NCBI GenBank assembly: GCA_002329565.1
Contig: DCTM01000004.1
Location: forward strand, 11,642 to 25,173
Reading direction: 5' to 3'
DNA from: Firmicutes bacterium UBA1440
GTDB lineage: Bacteria; Bacillota; Clostridia; Peptostreptococcales; Anaerovoracaceae
Length of the DNA: 13,532 nt
The translations under genes were made by a program, and so were the position numbers. Under the pieces are notes generated by a model that worked only from the letters and a program-made list of their open reading frames with translations, did no database searches and was not told where the DNA came from. Each line of letters starts with the position of its first letter. Positions within the stretch are counted from its first letter, which is position 1. This document shows positions 7,226-13,532 of this stretch, piece after piece.

Positions 7226-9973
7226 CTATTGTATTACTGTGTTTATATCTATATCGTTGTATGTCTTGTCCGTTTTTAAATACGTACCGAGCACTTCCCT
7301 TGCCACCGGTGCAGCATATGCAGCCTTGCCGCCCTGCACAATCAACACCGCTACGGCGATTTTGGGATTTTCAGCCGGAGCCATCGCTACGACCCATGCG
7401 AAATTATCATATTCGCGCTTACCGGAGTTTATGCGCCTCATGATTTCATCTTCTTCGACATCTTCCTTTGATAAATTGATTACTGCCCTGTCGACTGCGG
7501 CATCGGCGGACGAATAGCCCTCCTCTGTAATCAATCTGTTGATTTCCTTCTCCACCTGAGCCCAAGTCAGCTTGCCGTTGATTCTGCCCAAACGGCTCTT
7601 GACATAAGTAACTTCGTCCGCAGGCTGTATTACCCCGCCCTTTTGTGCTGTACCGGATTTGGCCGCAACCGTCACAGGGAAATTGCCAAAGACACCTCGC
7701 AAGCTGCCCTTGCTTCCGTTGGCAACCAACGTCATGCCGTCAATAATGGCATCGAGATTTTTCTCTGTGATGTCGACCTTCTTCGGTTCTGCCTTTTTAG
7801 GAACCGCTGTGCCTTCTATGTTTCTTATGAGAGTCACTTGATTGTATATGCCTCTGTTGCCTATAGTAGCAATGTAGTTCGCCATCTGCAGCGGTGTATA
7901 GGCGTTCTCGCCTTGCCCGATCGAGATGTTGAGGTTATCGGCCAAGGTCAGGTTCGCTTGGTTGAAGTAGCTGTATTTGCAGAGATCGGCAAGTGCCTCC
8001 GCCTTGCCTTCCTTTGCGTACTTTTCCATACGTTCAATCAACTCACCGCGACCGGGATTTTCTTCCGTCCAGCTGACAATCTTATCAATGTATTTCTTGA
8101 GCAACGCTTCGTTTTCATATACATCCTTAGGAAAATATGTGCGCGCCGAAGAGTTCAACTTGCTTCTGAGGGCAGCCTTCGTCGCCTCGAGCTTTTGAGT
8201 CCCGGACATTACCGGCGCAACGACCTCCGAGATTTCGATTCCTGTCGGAAGGCCGAGTCCGTATTCCTTGGCGGTTTCCATTATCGTGTCGATATCCATC
8301 TTGTATCCCAGACTCCGGCCGGTAGCATAATCTTTACCTGTACCGATATCGTAGAAATAGTAGTTGCACGACACCTCGAGCGCATGCGCGAGGTCTACGT
8401 AACCGTGAGTCCTGTGTGAATCAGTCCATACGAGACAATTGAAGTTTCTGTTTCCAACGGTTATGTAACCGTTGTCCCTGAGCATCTTGTCGGGATCGAG
8501 GCCGGCCTTCATAGCCGCTGTCGCCACTACCATCTTGAAAATTGAGCCGGGCTGTACAGCAGTACGCGAAGCCACATTGAACAGTGGGCCCGGAGAAAGC
8601 GAGTCACGACTGTTTTTGCTCTGCAATTCCTGCCATCTCCGGCTAGTAATTCCTGTAGCAAAGTCGTTTGGGTCAAAATCCGGTGCGCTCGCCATCGCAA
8701 GCACCTCTCCGGTCTCGACCTCTATAGCTACGACGGCACCTGTGTTTGCATAGGGGTAAGCTCTATTGTATTTATAACTGCCGTATTTTCCGTTGAAGGT
8801 CCCCGCAGTCTGTATCTTTTTAAGTGCTTGCTCAAGCGCTTCCTCGGCCGCCCTTTGCAGGTCGAGATCAATCGTAAGATAAATATCCTTGCCTTTTTCG
8901 GGTGGCGTTTCACTCAAAACCGATACCAGCTTGCCTTTGTTGTTGACCCTTACTGTCTTCTCCCCTTCTTTCCCCCTGAGGACGGATTCATAGGTGCTTT
9001 CAATCCCGCTCTGTCCGATCATGTCACTCGGATTGTATCCCAGTTCCTTGACGTACTTTTCCTTATTGTTTTCGGAAATCTTACCGAGATATCCGACGAC
9101 ATGAGAGGCCAGTGCGCCGTTAGGATAATTGCGCACGGTTTCCGAGGCGATCTCCACCCCCTTGAAATCTGAGCTCTTCTCTTGGATTTCTACTATTGAG
9201 GCGTCGGAGATATTGCTCGCAATTGCGGCGGATTTATATTGATAGTAACCCAAGTCTTTGATCTCATTGCGCACAATGAGAATTTTGCGCTTATCTTCTA
9301 TCGAATAACTGTCATCTATGCCGTACTTTTTGCAAAGCGCATAAAAGGCCTTCTCCGCCGAAAGATCTTCGTCAAGGTTAAACTTCTGCAAAAAGCTCGT
9401 TTTGTACAAATCTTGCAGATAGGTCATCTTCTTGACTGAGATAGGCGGATACATCTTATATACGTCCTGCATCTCTTTCTGCGCATCGTAGTTATCGGCA
9501 TCTTCGTCAATCCCGAGGCGCTCGCGCAGATAATTGAACGCCTGCTCAGCGTTATAGTAGGTAGGAATACCTTCGCTCTGCAACCATTCAGCAGTGATCT
9601 TATCGTATGTGTATGCAAATTTGCCATTTTCGAAGACAATCGGAAATTCATCGTTGTACACATCCCCGTTTTTTTCGAGAATCCGTATCACGCTGATGGC
9701 CGTGTCATTGATCTCTTCGTCTTTCAGGTTTGAAGCATTGAAGTTGAGCGAAAATGTCGGTGAATTGCCCGCAATCACCCTGCCGTAACGGTCAAGAATC
9801 TCGCCGCGCGGAGCAGATGTCGAGATGATTTTCTGCGACAACATCGAGGCGTTCTCAGTCCATGTTCCGTGTTGTACGACCGACAGGATAAAAAGCCTAA
9901 TGACGAGAATCGCCATCAGGACAATCAGGAGCGCCACTACCGGATAATATCTGAATTCAAAAAATTTGTTCAT
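7226..9973 (-). CDS. mrdA: Penicillin-binding protein 2, elongation-specific D,D-transpeptidase
   Basis: This class B PBP cross-links the strands made by RodA during cell elongation. One N-terminal membrane anchor (about residues 11-33) is followed by the pedestal/dimerisation region (APRGEILDRYGRVIA at 54-68) and the transpeptidase domain. The active-site motifs are complete: S477-I-F-K480, S535-C-N537 and K772-S-G-T775. At 915 residues it is much longer than Escherichia coli PBP2 (633). The extra length lies in the pedestal, in a charged stretch at about 591-670, and in about 75 residues between KSGT and the normally adjacent strand (DNFAWVVAMAP at 856-866). Long PBP2s are common in Clostridia. 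The start ATG overlaps the mreD stop (ATGA), so it is probably translationally coupled; AGGT upstream is a weak site. minD follows after 12 nt. Confidence 0.95.
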   Translation of the reverse strand: MNKFFEFRYYPVVALLIVLMAILVIRLFILSVVQHGTWTENASMLSQKIISTSAPRGEILDRYGRVIAGNSPTFSLNFNASNLKDEEINDTAISVIRILEKNGDVYNDEFPIVFENGKFAYTYDKITAEWLQSEGIPTYYNAEQAFNYLRERLGIDEDADNYDAQKEMQDVYKMYPPISVKKMTYLQDLYKTSFLQKFNLDEDLSAEKAFYALCKKYGIDDSYSIEDKRKILIVRNEIKDLGYYQYKSAAIASNISDASIVEIQEKSSDFKGVEIASETVRNYPNGALASHVVGYLGKISENNKEKYVKELGYNPSDMIGQSGIESTYESVLRGKEGEKTVRVNNKGKLVSVLSETPPEKGKDIYLTIDLDLQRAAEEALEQALKKIQTAGTFNGKYGSYKYNRAYPYANTGAVVAIEVETGEVLAMASAPDFDPNDFATGITSRRWQELQSKNSRDSLSPGPLFNVASRTAVQPGSIFKMVVATAAMKAGLDPDKMLRDNGYITVGNRNFNCLVWTDSHRTHGYVDLAHALEVSCNYYFYDIGTGKDYATGRSLGYKMDIDTIMETAKEYGLGLPTGIEISEVVAPVMSGTQKLEATKAALRSKLNSSARTYFPKDVYENEALLKKYIDKIVSWTEENPGRGELIERMEKYAKEGKAEALADLCKYSYFNQANLTLADNLNISIGQGENAYTPLQMANYIATIGNRGIYNQVTLIRNIEGTAVPKKAEPKKVDITEKNLDAIIDGMTLVANGSKGSLRGVFGNFPVTVAAKSGTAQKGGVIQPADEVTYVKSRLGRINGKLTWAQVEKEINRLITEEGYSSADAAVDRAVINLSKEDVEEDEIMRRINSGKREYDNFAWVVAMAPAENPKIAVAVLIVQGGKAAYAAPVAREVLGTYLKTDKTYNDIDINTVIQ

Positions 9974-10470
9974 ACGTAGTACCTATCATTTTTGTATCGT
10001 ATTACCTTGCCGCTTACCGCTGCATAGAACAGCGCGATTACTCCGATGTTGAGCAGTATCTGCAACGGAAGGCGTCCCGGCACCGTAAGAAACGGGATTT
10101 CTGTGCCCATCATGAGCGAGAGTGCCCAAACCAAGAGCTGAAATGTCACAGTCGAGGCAGCCATCACCAACATCATCACTACGATGCTCTCTTTATTCAG
10201 CAGCATACGCAAGCAAATGATACCCAGAAATACCAAAAAATACGACATAGCCGTAATACCCACATACGGCATATAAAAGACATCTGTCAACAGCCCGGCC
10301 GCGATGGCGCAAACTCCTGTAAAATAGCTGTTTTCGTACAAAAATGCAAATCCCGTCACCAAGCACAGGATTAAGTTTGGCGTAATGCCGAAAACGGAGA
10401 TTAAATTCAGGGCCGAGCCCTGCAGCCAAAATGCCACCGCAATGGCAATTATCGCATATCTATACTTCAT
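9970..10470 (-). CDS. mreD: MreD, rod shape-determining membrane protein
   Basis: MreD is a small integral membrane protein of the elongasome that links MreC and MreB to the wall synthases. The 166-residue product is almost wholly hydrophobic, with about five to six membrane segments (for example ITPNLILCLVTGFAFLY and ISYFLVFLGII-like stretches), and fits the usual length of 160-175. Assignment rests on the hydrophobic profile, the size and the position between mreC and mrdA. I chose the ATG at 10470; a TTG immediately upstream (10473) would add one residue. The start lies inside mreC, an 11-nt overlap, and the stop forms an ATGA overlap with mrdA, so the three genes are likely translationally coupled. 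No strong ribosome site precedes it. Confidence 0.88.
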   Translation of the reverse strand: MKYRYAIIAIAVAFWLQGSALNLISVFGITPNLILCLVTGFAFLYENSYFTGVCAIAAGLLTDVFYMPYVGITAMSYFLVFLGIICLRMLLNKESIVVMMLVMAASTVTFQLLVWALSLMMGTEIPFLTVPGRLPLQILLNIGVIALFYAAVSGKVIRYKNDRYYV

Positions 10471-11287
10471 CAACGAGTACCACTACCTTTTTCAAGCTTT
10501 TGAAGGACACTGCCGGCTTAACGGTGATAGTCTTGAGTTGAATATCGTTGTTGTATTCCACACCGGTAATCGTCCCTATCTTTATACCCTCGGGATAGAT
10601 GCCGATATTTGTAGTCAGAATCTCATCACCTTCAAGCACACCTGCTTCGCCGTCAAATGTAAAACCCGTCAAACCCTTAGTGTTGCTGCCTGAGATCATT
10701 CCCATGATCGAAGTGTCTCGAGAGATCTGAAACGAAATGTTGACATCCTCATCTATAATGGATATGACCTTGGAAAAGCCTTCGCCGGTTTCGAGAACCC
10801 TCCCGACAAGGCCGCTGCCGGTCATCACAACGCAGTTCTTGCGGATACCGCTCTCGGTACCTCTGTCAATTGTAAATATGTTGAAAAAATCCGAACTGTC
10901 AAAGGCAACCACATTACCCGTGACCGGAATGTACTTGTCGGCCACGCTGTCGTAATTAAGTGCAGCGGAAAGCTGCCGTAACTCTTCAAGCTCGTCACGC
11001 TTGAGAGTCAGGTCGGTCACTTCCTTTTCAAGCTTGCCCACTTCTTCTTGCAATTTCTCGTTTTCACGCGCTGCGGAACGGAAGTGAATCAGGGCGTCAA
11101 ACCCTGACTTAATACCGTTAACGGCGTTTGTCACAGGCGCGGATGCCACGGCGTTCACCTTGTTGAGTTTATCGCCTGCAAAAGTGTCGCCGTCCCCCGC
11201 ATATGAAATTGACAAAATTATGCATAAAATTATAAATACAGCGCCGATGATGACCGCGATTTTATGCCTTCTGATCCACTTTGACAT
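10460..11287 (-). CDS. mreC: MreC, rod shape-determining protein
   Basis: MreC is a bitopic membrane protein whose outer part forms filaments and activates PBP2-RodA. The 275 residues show a cytoplasmic basic start (MSKWIRRHK), one membrane helix (about 10-29), an extracellular coiled coil (about 70-110, rich in E and K heptads) and the double beta-barrel MreC core from about residue 120 (TGNVVAFDSSDFFNIFTIDRG onward; GSGLVGRV near 155-163). The length is normal. The ATG at 11287 is the only start that fits; the nearest Shine-Dalgarno (GAGGG, just after the mreB stop) is 14 nt away, which is unusually far. mreB ends 18 nt upstream in the same frame; mreD overlaps the end by 11 nt. Confidence 0.93.
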   Translation of the reverse strand: MSKWIRRHKIAVIIGAVFIILCIILSISYAGDGDTFAGDKLNKVNAVASAPVTNAVNGIKSGFDALIHFRSAARENEKLQEEVGKLEKEVTDLTLKRDELEELRQLSAALNYDSVADKYIPVTGNVVAFDSSDFFNIFTIDRGTESGIRKNCVVMTGSGLVGRVLETGEGFSKVISIIDEDVNISFQISRDTSIMGMISGSNTKGLTGFTFDGEAGVLEGDEILTTNIGIYPEGIKIGTITGVEYNNDIQLKTITVKPAVSFKSLKKVVVLVDEV

Positions 11288-11305
11288 CTTATTGCAATTT
11301 TCCCT

Positions 11306-12355
11306 CTATTTGTATTTTTCGGAGATCTTACTGTTCGCATATCTCTTCAGTTTTTCAATATTTTCAAGGCTGTTTCCCGTCCCCAGAGCGACTGCTTCAA
11401 AAGCATTCTCGGAAACGGATACCGTCATATTCGTTTTCTGTTCGATGACCTTGTCCAAATTTTTCAGCAGGGCACCGCCGCCGGAGAGAACGAGACCGTT
11501 GATTGCAATATCGGCAGCGATTTCCGGGGAAGTCTTTTCCAAAGTCGATTTGATGGCGTCAATGACGAGATCGATTGACTCCTGCAATGCATACAGCATA
11601 TCCTTGTTGGAAACGGATATTGTCTTAGGCAGACCGTTGATAATATCTCTTCCTCTTGCCTCCATGTACTCAATGATTTCGTTGCCGTCCTCGTCCAACT
11701 CTATCATAGCACAACCGATGTTTATCTTTAACTGCTCTGCGGTCTTTTCTCCGACCAGCAAGTTGTGGTTTTTTCTCATATAAGTAACGATAGCCTCGTT
11801 GAACTTGTCGCCTGCATATCGCAGTGATGTGCTTGCCACAATACCTCCGATGGCAATGACCGCGATATCCGAAGTGCCGCCTCCGATGTCTACTATCATA
11901 CAGCCTGTCGGTTCGTCTACCGGCAGATTTGCTCCTATAGCAGCTGCCATAGGCTCGTCCAGAATATAGACATCCGTCGCACCCATCTGGCGCGCAACCT
12001 CATCGACAGCTCTTTTCTCAACCTCGGTGACACCGCTCGGTACGCCTATTACGATGCGCAGTTTGGTCTTCGTATCCGGCAAGGCTCTTCTGATGAAGGC
12101 TTTGAGCATAGCCGCCGTCATATCGAAATCAGAAATGACTCCATCCTGCAACGGTCTCACGACATCTATAGAACTGGGTGCTTTGCCCAACATCTGCTTT
12201 GCGCTCTCACCGACCGCCAAAATATCACCCGAGTAGTTATCCTTGGCGATGACGGACGGTTCATTCAACACAATCCCCTTATCTTTAATAAAAATCAGGG
12301 TGTTGGCTGTTCCCAAATCCACTCCCATATCTTTTGTTCTCAATCCGAAAAACAT
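11306..12355 (-). CDS. mreB: MreB, actin-like cell-shape protein
   Basis: MreB forms membrane-bound filaments that orient the elongasome around the cell circumference. The 349-residue protein carries the actin-fold ATP sites: phosphate-1 DLGTANT (residues 13-19), the KGIVLNEPSVIA segment, phosphate-2 DIGGGTSD in the middle and the adenosine motif GLVLSGGGALL towards the C-terminus. The N-terminal MFFGLR is short and hydrophobic, as in membrane-binding MreB proteins. I chose the ATG at 12355, which follows GGAGGGG by 6 nt; an upstream GTG (12370) overlaps that site and adds an atypical MEGID. It could be a paralogue such as Mbl, but the linked mreC and mreD favour MreB. radC ends 22 nt upstream with no terminator between, so both are in one operon. 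Confidence 0.95.
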   Translation of the reverse strand: MFFGLRTKDMGVDLGTANTLIFIKDKGIVLNEPSVIAKDNYSGDILAVGESAKQMLGKAPSSIDVVRPLQDGVISDFDMTAAMLKAFIRRALPDTKTKLRIVIGVPSGVTEVEKRAVDEVARQMGATDVYILDEPMAAAIGANLPVDEPTGCMIVDIGGGTSDIAVIAIGGIVASTSLRYAGDKFNEAIVTYMRKNHNLLVGEKTAEQLKINIGCAMIELDEDGNEIIEYMEARGRDIINGLPKTISVSNKDMLYALQESIDLVIDAIKSTLEKTSPEIAADIAINGLVLSGGGALLKNLDKVIEQKTNMTVSVSENAFEAVALGTGNSLENIEKLKRYANSKISEKYK

Positions 12356-12377
12356 ATCTATCCCCTCCACTATTGAG

Positions 12378-13055
12378 TTAAATTATTTTGTTTTCTTTAA
12401 AACTGTAATAGGTTCCGCCGCCTATAATAATATGGTCGGCGACAGAAATACCTATCATTTCCCCCGCTTTACACATACGTTCGGTCAAAGCAATATCGGC
12501 TTTGCTCGGCGAAGGATCGCCGCTCGGATGGTTGTGTCCCATAATGATGGCGAAAGCATTTCTTCTCACCGCCGTACGAAACAATTCACGCGGCAAGACA
12601 TTGACGACATTGAGGCTGCCCTCTGCTATCCCTTCGACCGAAATAACTCTGCCCTTTGTATCCGTCAAAATCACCTTTAATGCCTCATGGGACAGGTGAT
12701 TAAATTCACTGATAAATACAGCCGCCGCTTGGTCGGCGTACTCAATGACATATCTGTTGCTGCTTTTACGCATGGTGATGCGTTTTCCAAATTCGATGGC
12801 TGCGGCCACTTGACACGCTTTCGCCGGACCGATTCCGCAGATGCGGCTCAATTCCTCGGGAACGCAGTCCGACAACAATAATTTGCCGGCTTTATCCAGC
12901 GCAATGATCTCATCCGCAAGACGTATTGCCGACATATTTTTTGTGCCCGTTCTCAAAATAATCGAAAGAAGCTCTCTCTCCGGCAACGAAGCCGCACCTT
13001 TTCTCATCAGGCGTTCGCGAGGTCTTTCTTCTTTGGAAATTTCCTTTATATTCAT
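12378..13055 (-). CDS. radC: RadC family protein (JAMM/MPN+ domain)
   Basis: RadC proteins have an N-terminal helix-hairpin-helix region and a C-terminal JAMM metallo-domain; despite the name, a role in DNA repair is not established and the function is unknown. The 225 residues match the family. An RERL segment sits near the start, helix-hairpin-helix motifs lie at about 26-90 (ICGIGPAKACQ at 72-82), and the JAMM signature HNHPSGDPSPSKAD covers 174-187, with the metal ligands H174, H176 and D187 present. I chose the ATG at 13055, which follows AAAGGAG by about 8 nt and gives the typical MNIKEISKEERPRERL start; a longer ORF from 13172 would add 39 unrelated residues upstream of the promoter's -10. 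It is the first gene of the mre operon. Confidence 0.94.
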   Translation of the reverse strand: MNIKEISKEERPRERLMRKGAASLPERELLSIILRTGTKNMSAIRLADEIIALDKAGKLLLSDCVPEELSRICGIGPAKACQVAAAIEFGKRITMRKSSNRYVIEYADQAAAVFISEFNHLSHEALKVILTDTKGRVISVEGIAEGSLNVVNVLPRELFRTAVRRNAFAIIMGHNHPSGDPSPSKADIALTERMCKAGEMIGISVADHIIIGGGTYYSFKENKII

Positions 13056-13062
13056 ACTCTGT

Positions 13063-13094
13063 CTCCTTTTTTGCAATGCAAAAGTGCAAAAGTG
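13063..13094 (-). other. radC leader: tandem 8-bp repeat and small hairpin next to the ribosome site
   Basis: On the plus strand GCAAAAGT occurs twice in tandem (13078-13085 and 13086-13093), and TTTTGC-AAT-GCAAAA (13069-13083) forms a 6-bp hairpin. In the radC mRNA the GCAAAA arm lies directly before AAGGAG and could pair with either copy of TTTTGC. A regulatory role is speculative. Confidence 0.3.
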
Positions 13095-13134
13095 AAGACC
13101 TCTGTAAAATATTTTCCCCAAGCATGCACAGTAT

Positions 13135-13163
13135 ATTATATTGTAACACTTTTCTTCCGTCAA
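13135..13163 (-). promoter_or_regulatory. Sigma-A promoter of the radC-mreBCD-mrdA-minD operon
   Basis: On the minus strand TTGACG (13163-13158) and TATAAT (13140-13135) are separated by exactly 17 bp, eleven of twelve bases matching consensus. Transcription would start near 13128, leaving a leader of about 70 nt before radC. No other strong promoter is apparent in the short gaps between the operon's genes. Confidence 0.85.
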
Positions 13164-13195
13164 GACAAGCACACAAAGCTATTCCATTTTGTCGG

Positions 13196-13219
13196 AAGTG
13201 TGATTTCCAAGTGTGATTT
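13196..13219 (+). repeat. Tandem 11-bp direct repeat, possible regulator site
   Basis: AAGTGTGATTT occurs twice, perfectly, at 13196-13206 and 13209-13219, with 2 bp between the copies (13-bp period). It lies between the divergent radC operon promoter and the DUF1540 gene. The second copy covers the -35 region of the only plausible -10 (TATAAA, 13235-13240) of that gene. Confidence 0.5.
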
Positions 13220-13234
13220 ACAACAAATTTCAAT

Positions 13235-13240
13235 TATAAA
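13235..13240 (+). promoter_or_regulatory. Candidate -10 box for the DUF1540 gene
   Basis: TATAAA lies about 54 nt before the DUF1540 start codon. There is no recognisable -35 hexamer 16-19 bp upstream; that position is taken by the direct repeat. Either an activator or an alternative sigma factor may be used, or the true promoter is elsewhere. Confidence 0.3.
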
Positions 13241-13293
13241 TTTTGCCGGAACGGAAAGACTAAGGGCGTAAGAAATGTTTAAGGAGGTAAAAT

Positions 13294-13455
13294 ATGAATT
13301 CTAAAGCAAATTCGAGTATCAGATGTCATGTCAGCGTATGCAAAAACCATTGTAAGTCACAGGATTATTGTGCTCTCGATTCCATTACCGTAGGCACGCA
13401 CGAAACAAATCCGACCATGGATCAGTGCACAGATTGCCAATCTTTTGTAAAATAA
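13294..13455 (+). CDS. Small six-cysteine DUF1540-type protein
   Basis: A 53-residue ORF starts at an ATG preceded by the very strong site AAGGAGGT (5-6 nt spacing). The product has six cysteines at positions 11, 16, 20, 26, 45 and 48, in the order IRCHVSVCKNHC, YCALDSITVG, then QCTDCQSF near the C-terminus. This C-x4-C...C-A-x-x-I-x-V...C-x-x-C-x-x-F pattern is that of DUF1540, a family of small Firmicute proteins of unknown function that may bind a metal. It has no signal peptide or membrane helix. It is divergent from the radC-mre operon and followed by a terminator, so it is probably a single-gene unit. The family assignment is from motif recall; the function is unknown. Confidence 0.85.
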   Translation: MNSKANSSIRCHVSVCKNHCKSQDYCALDSITVGTHETNPTMDQCTDCQSFVK

Positions 13456-13472
13456 GATACGCAAGCAAAACA

Positions 13473-13505
13473 AAAAGGGCAGCCCCCGGAATGGACTGCT
13501 CTTTT
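13473..13505 (+). terminator. Intrinsic terminator after the DUF1540 gene
   Basis: AAAAGGGCAGCCC pairs with GGACTGCTCTTTT (one mismatch and one G-U pair, 7-nt loop), and the descending arm runs into TTTT. It begins 17 nt after the stop codon. Confidence 0.8.
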
Positions 13506-13532
13506 GCTTTGTTTCACATGAGTGATTACACA

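Noticed and set aside
6609..7517. 302-residue plus-strand ORF opposite minD and mrdA
   Set aside because: It crosses the minD-mrdA boundary antisense, is low-complexity (rich in S, T and A) and matches no family I recognise.
7643..8419. 258-residue plus-strand ORF opposite mrdA
   Set aside because: It is antisense to the transpeptidase domain with its intact active-site motifs, and has no domain or ribosome site of its own.
13056..13172. 39-residue N-terminal extension of RadC
   Set aside because: It would begin upstream of the promoter's -35 and -10 boxes and is unlike RadC N-termini; MNIKEISKEERPRERL at 13055 has a good ribosome site.
1..13532. Mobile elements, CRISPR arrays, tRNA/rRNA genes or a defence system
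   Set aside because: No transposase or integrase motifs, no regularly spaced repeats and no cloverleaf or rRNA-like sequence were seen; genes are tightly packed core functions.

Overview
The window looks like ordinary chromosomal core DNA from a low-to-mid GC Gram-positive anaerobe, most likely a Clostridia-type Firmicute. The reasons are the AddA-type helicase-nuclease, RNase Y, cofactor-independent phosphoglycerate mutase, a SpoVB/YtgP-like flippase, strong AGGAGG-type ribosome binding sites, sigma-A promoters, and a radC-mreBCD-mrdA-minD order typical of Clostridia. The exact genus cannot be read from the sequence. I see no insertion sequence, prophage, CRISPR array, tRNA or rRNA.

Layout. 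Positions 1-1910 (minus) hold a lipid-linked sugar flippase of the MOP superfamily followed, 15 nt later, by the first 96 codons of addA, which runs off the left edge. gpmI (2064-3599, plus) diverges from the flippase through a 150-bp gap carrying two extended -10 promoters. A hairpin terminator at 3617-3648 separates gpmI from convergent rny (3667-5205, minus). rny and rodA (5308-6420, plus) diverge from two promoters whose -10 boxes lie on the same 8-bp palindrome. rodA converges on a compact minus-strand operon, radC-mreB-mreC-mreD-mrdA-minD (13055 down to 6473), driven by one near-consensus promoter (13135-13163) and ending at a perfect 17-bp hairpin. At the right edge a 53-residue six-cysteine DUF1540-type protein is encoded on the plus strand and closed by a terminator.

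How the genes work together. MreB, MreC, MreD, PBP2 (mrdA) and RodA form the elongasome, which builds lateral cell wall. The flippase may move a lipid-linked wall or polysaccharide precursor. MinD belongs to the division-site system. RNase Y (mRNA decay), GpmI (glycolysis), AddA (double-strand break repair) and RadC (unknown JAMM-fold protein) are neighbours with no obvious direct role in wall growth.

The most interesting departures from the usual pattern are: rodA, normally the last gene of this operon, sits in inverted orientation with its own promoter; minC and minE are missing from their usual places beside minD; and MinD ends before the C-terminal membrane-targeting helix. I did not find a clearly novel multi-gene system.
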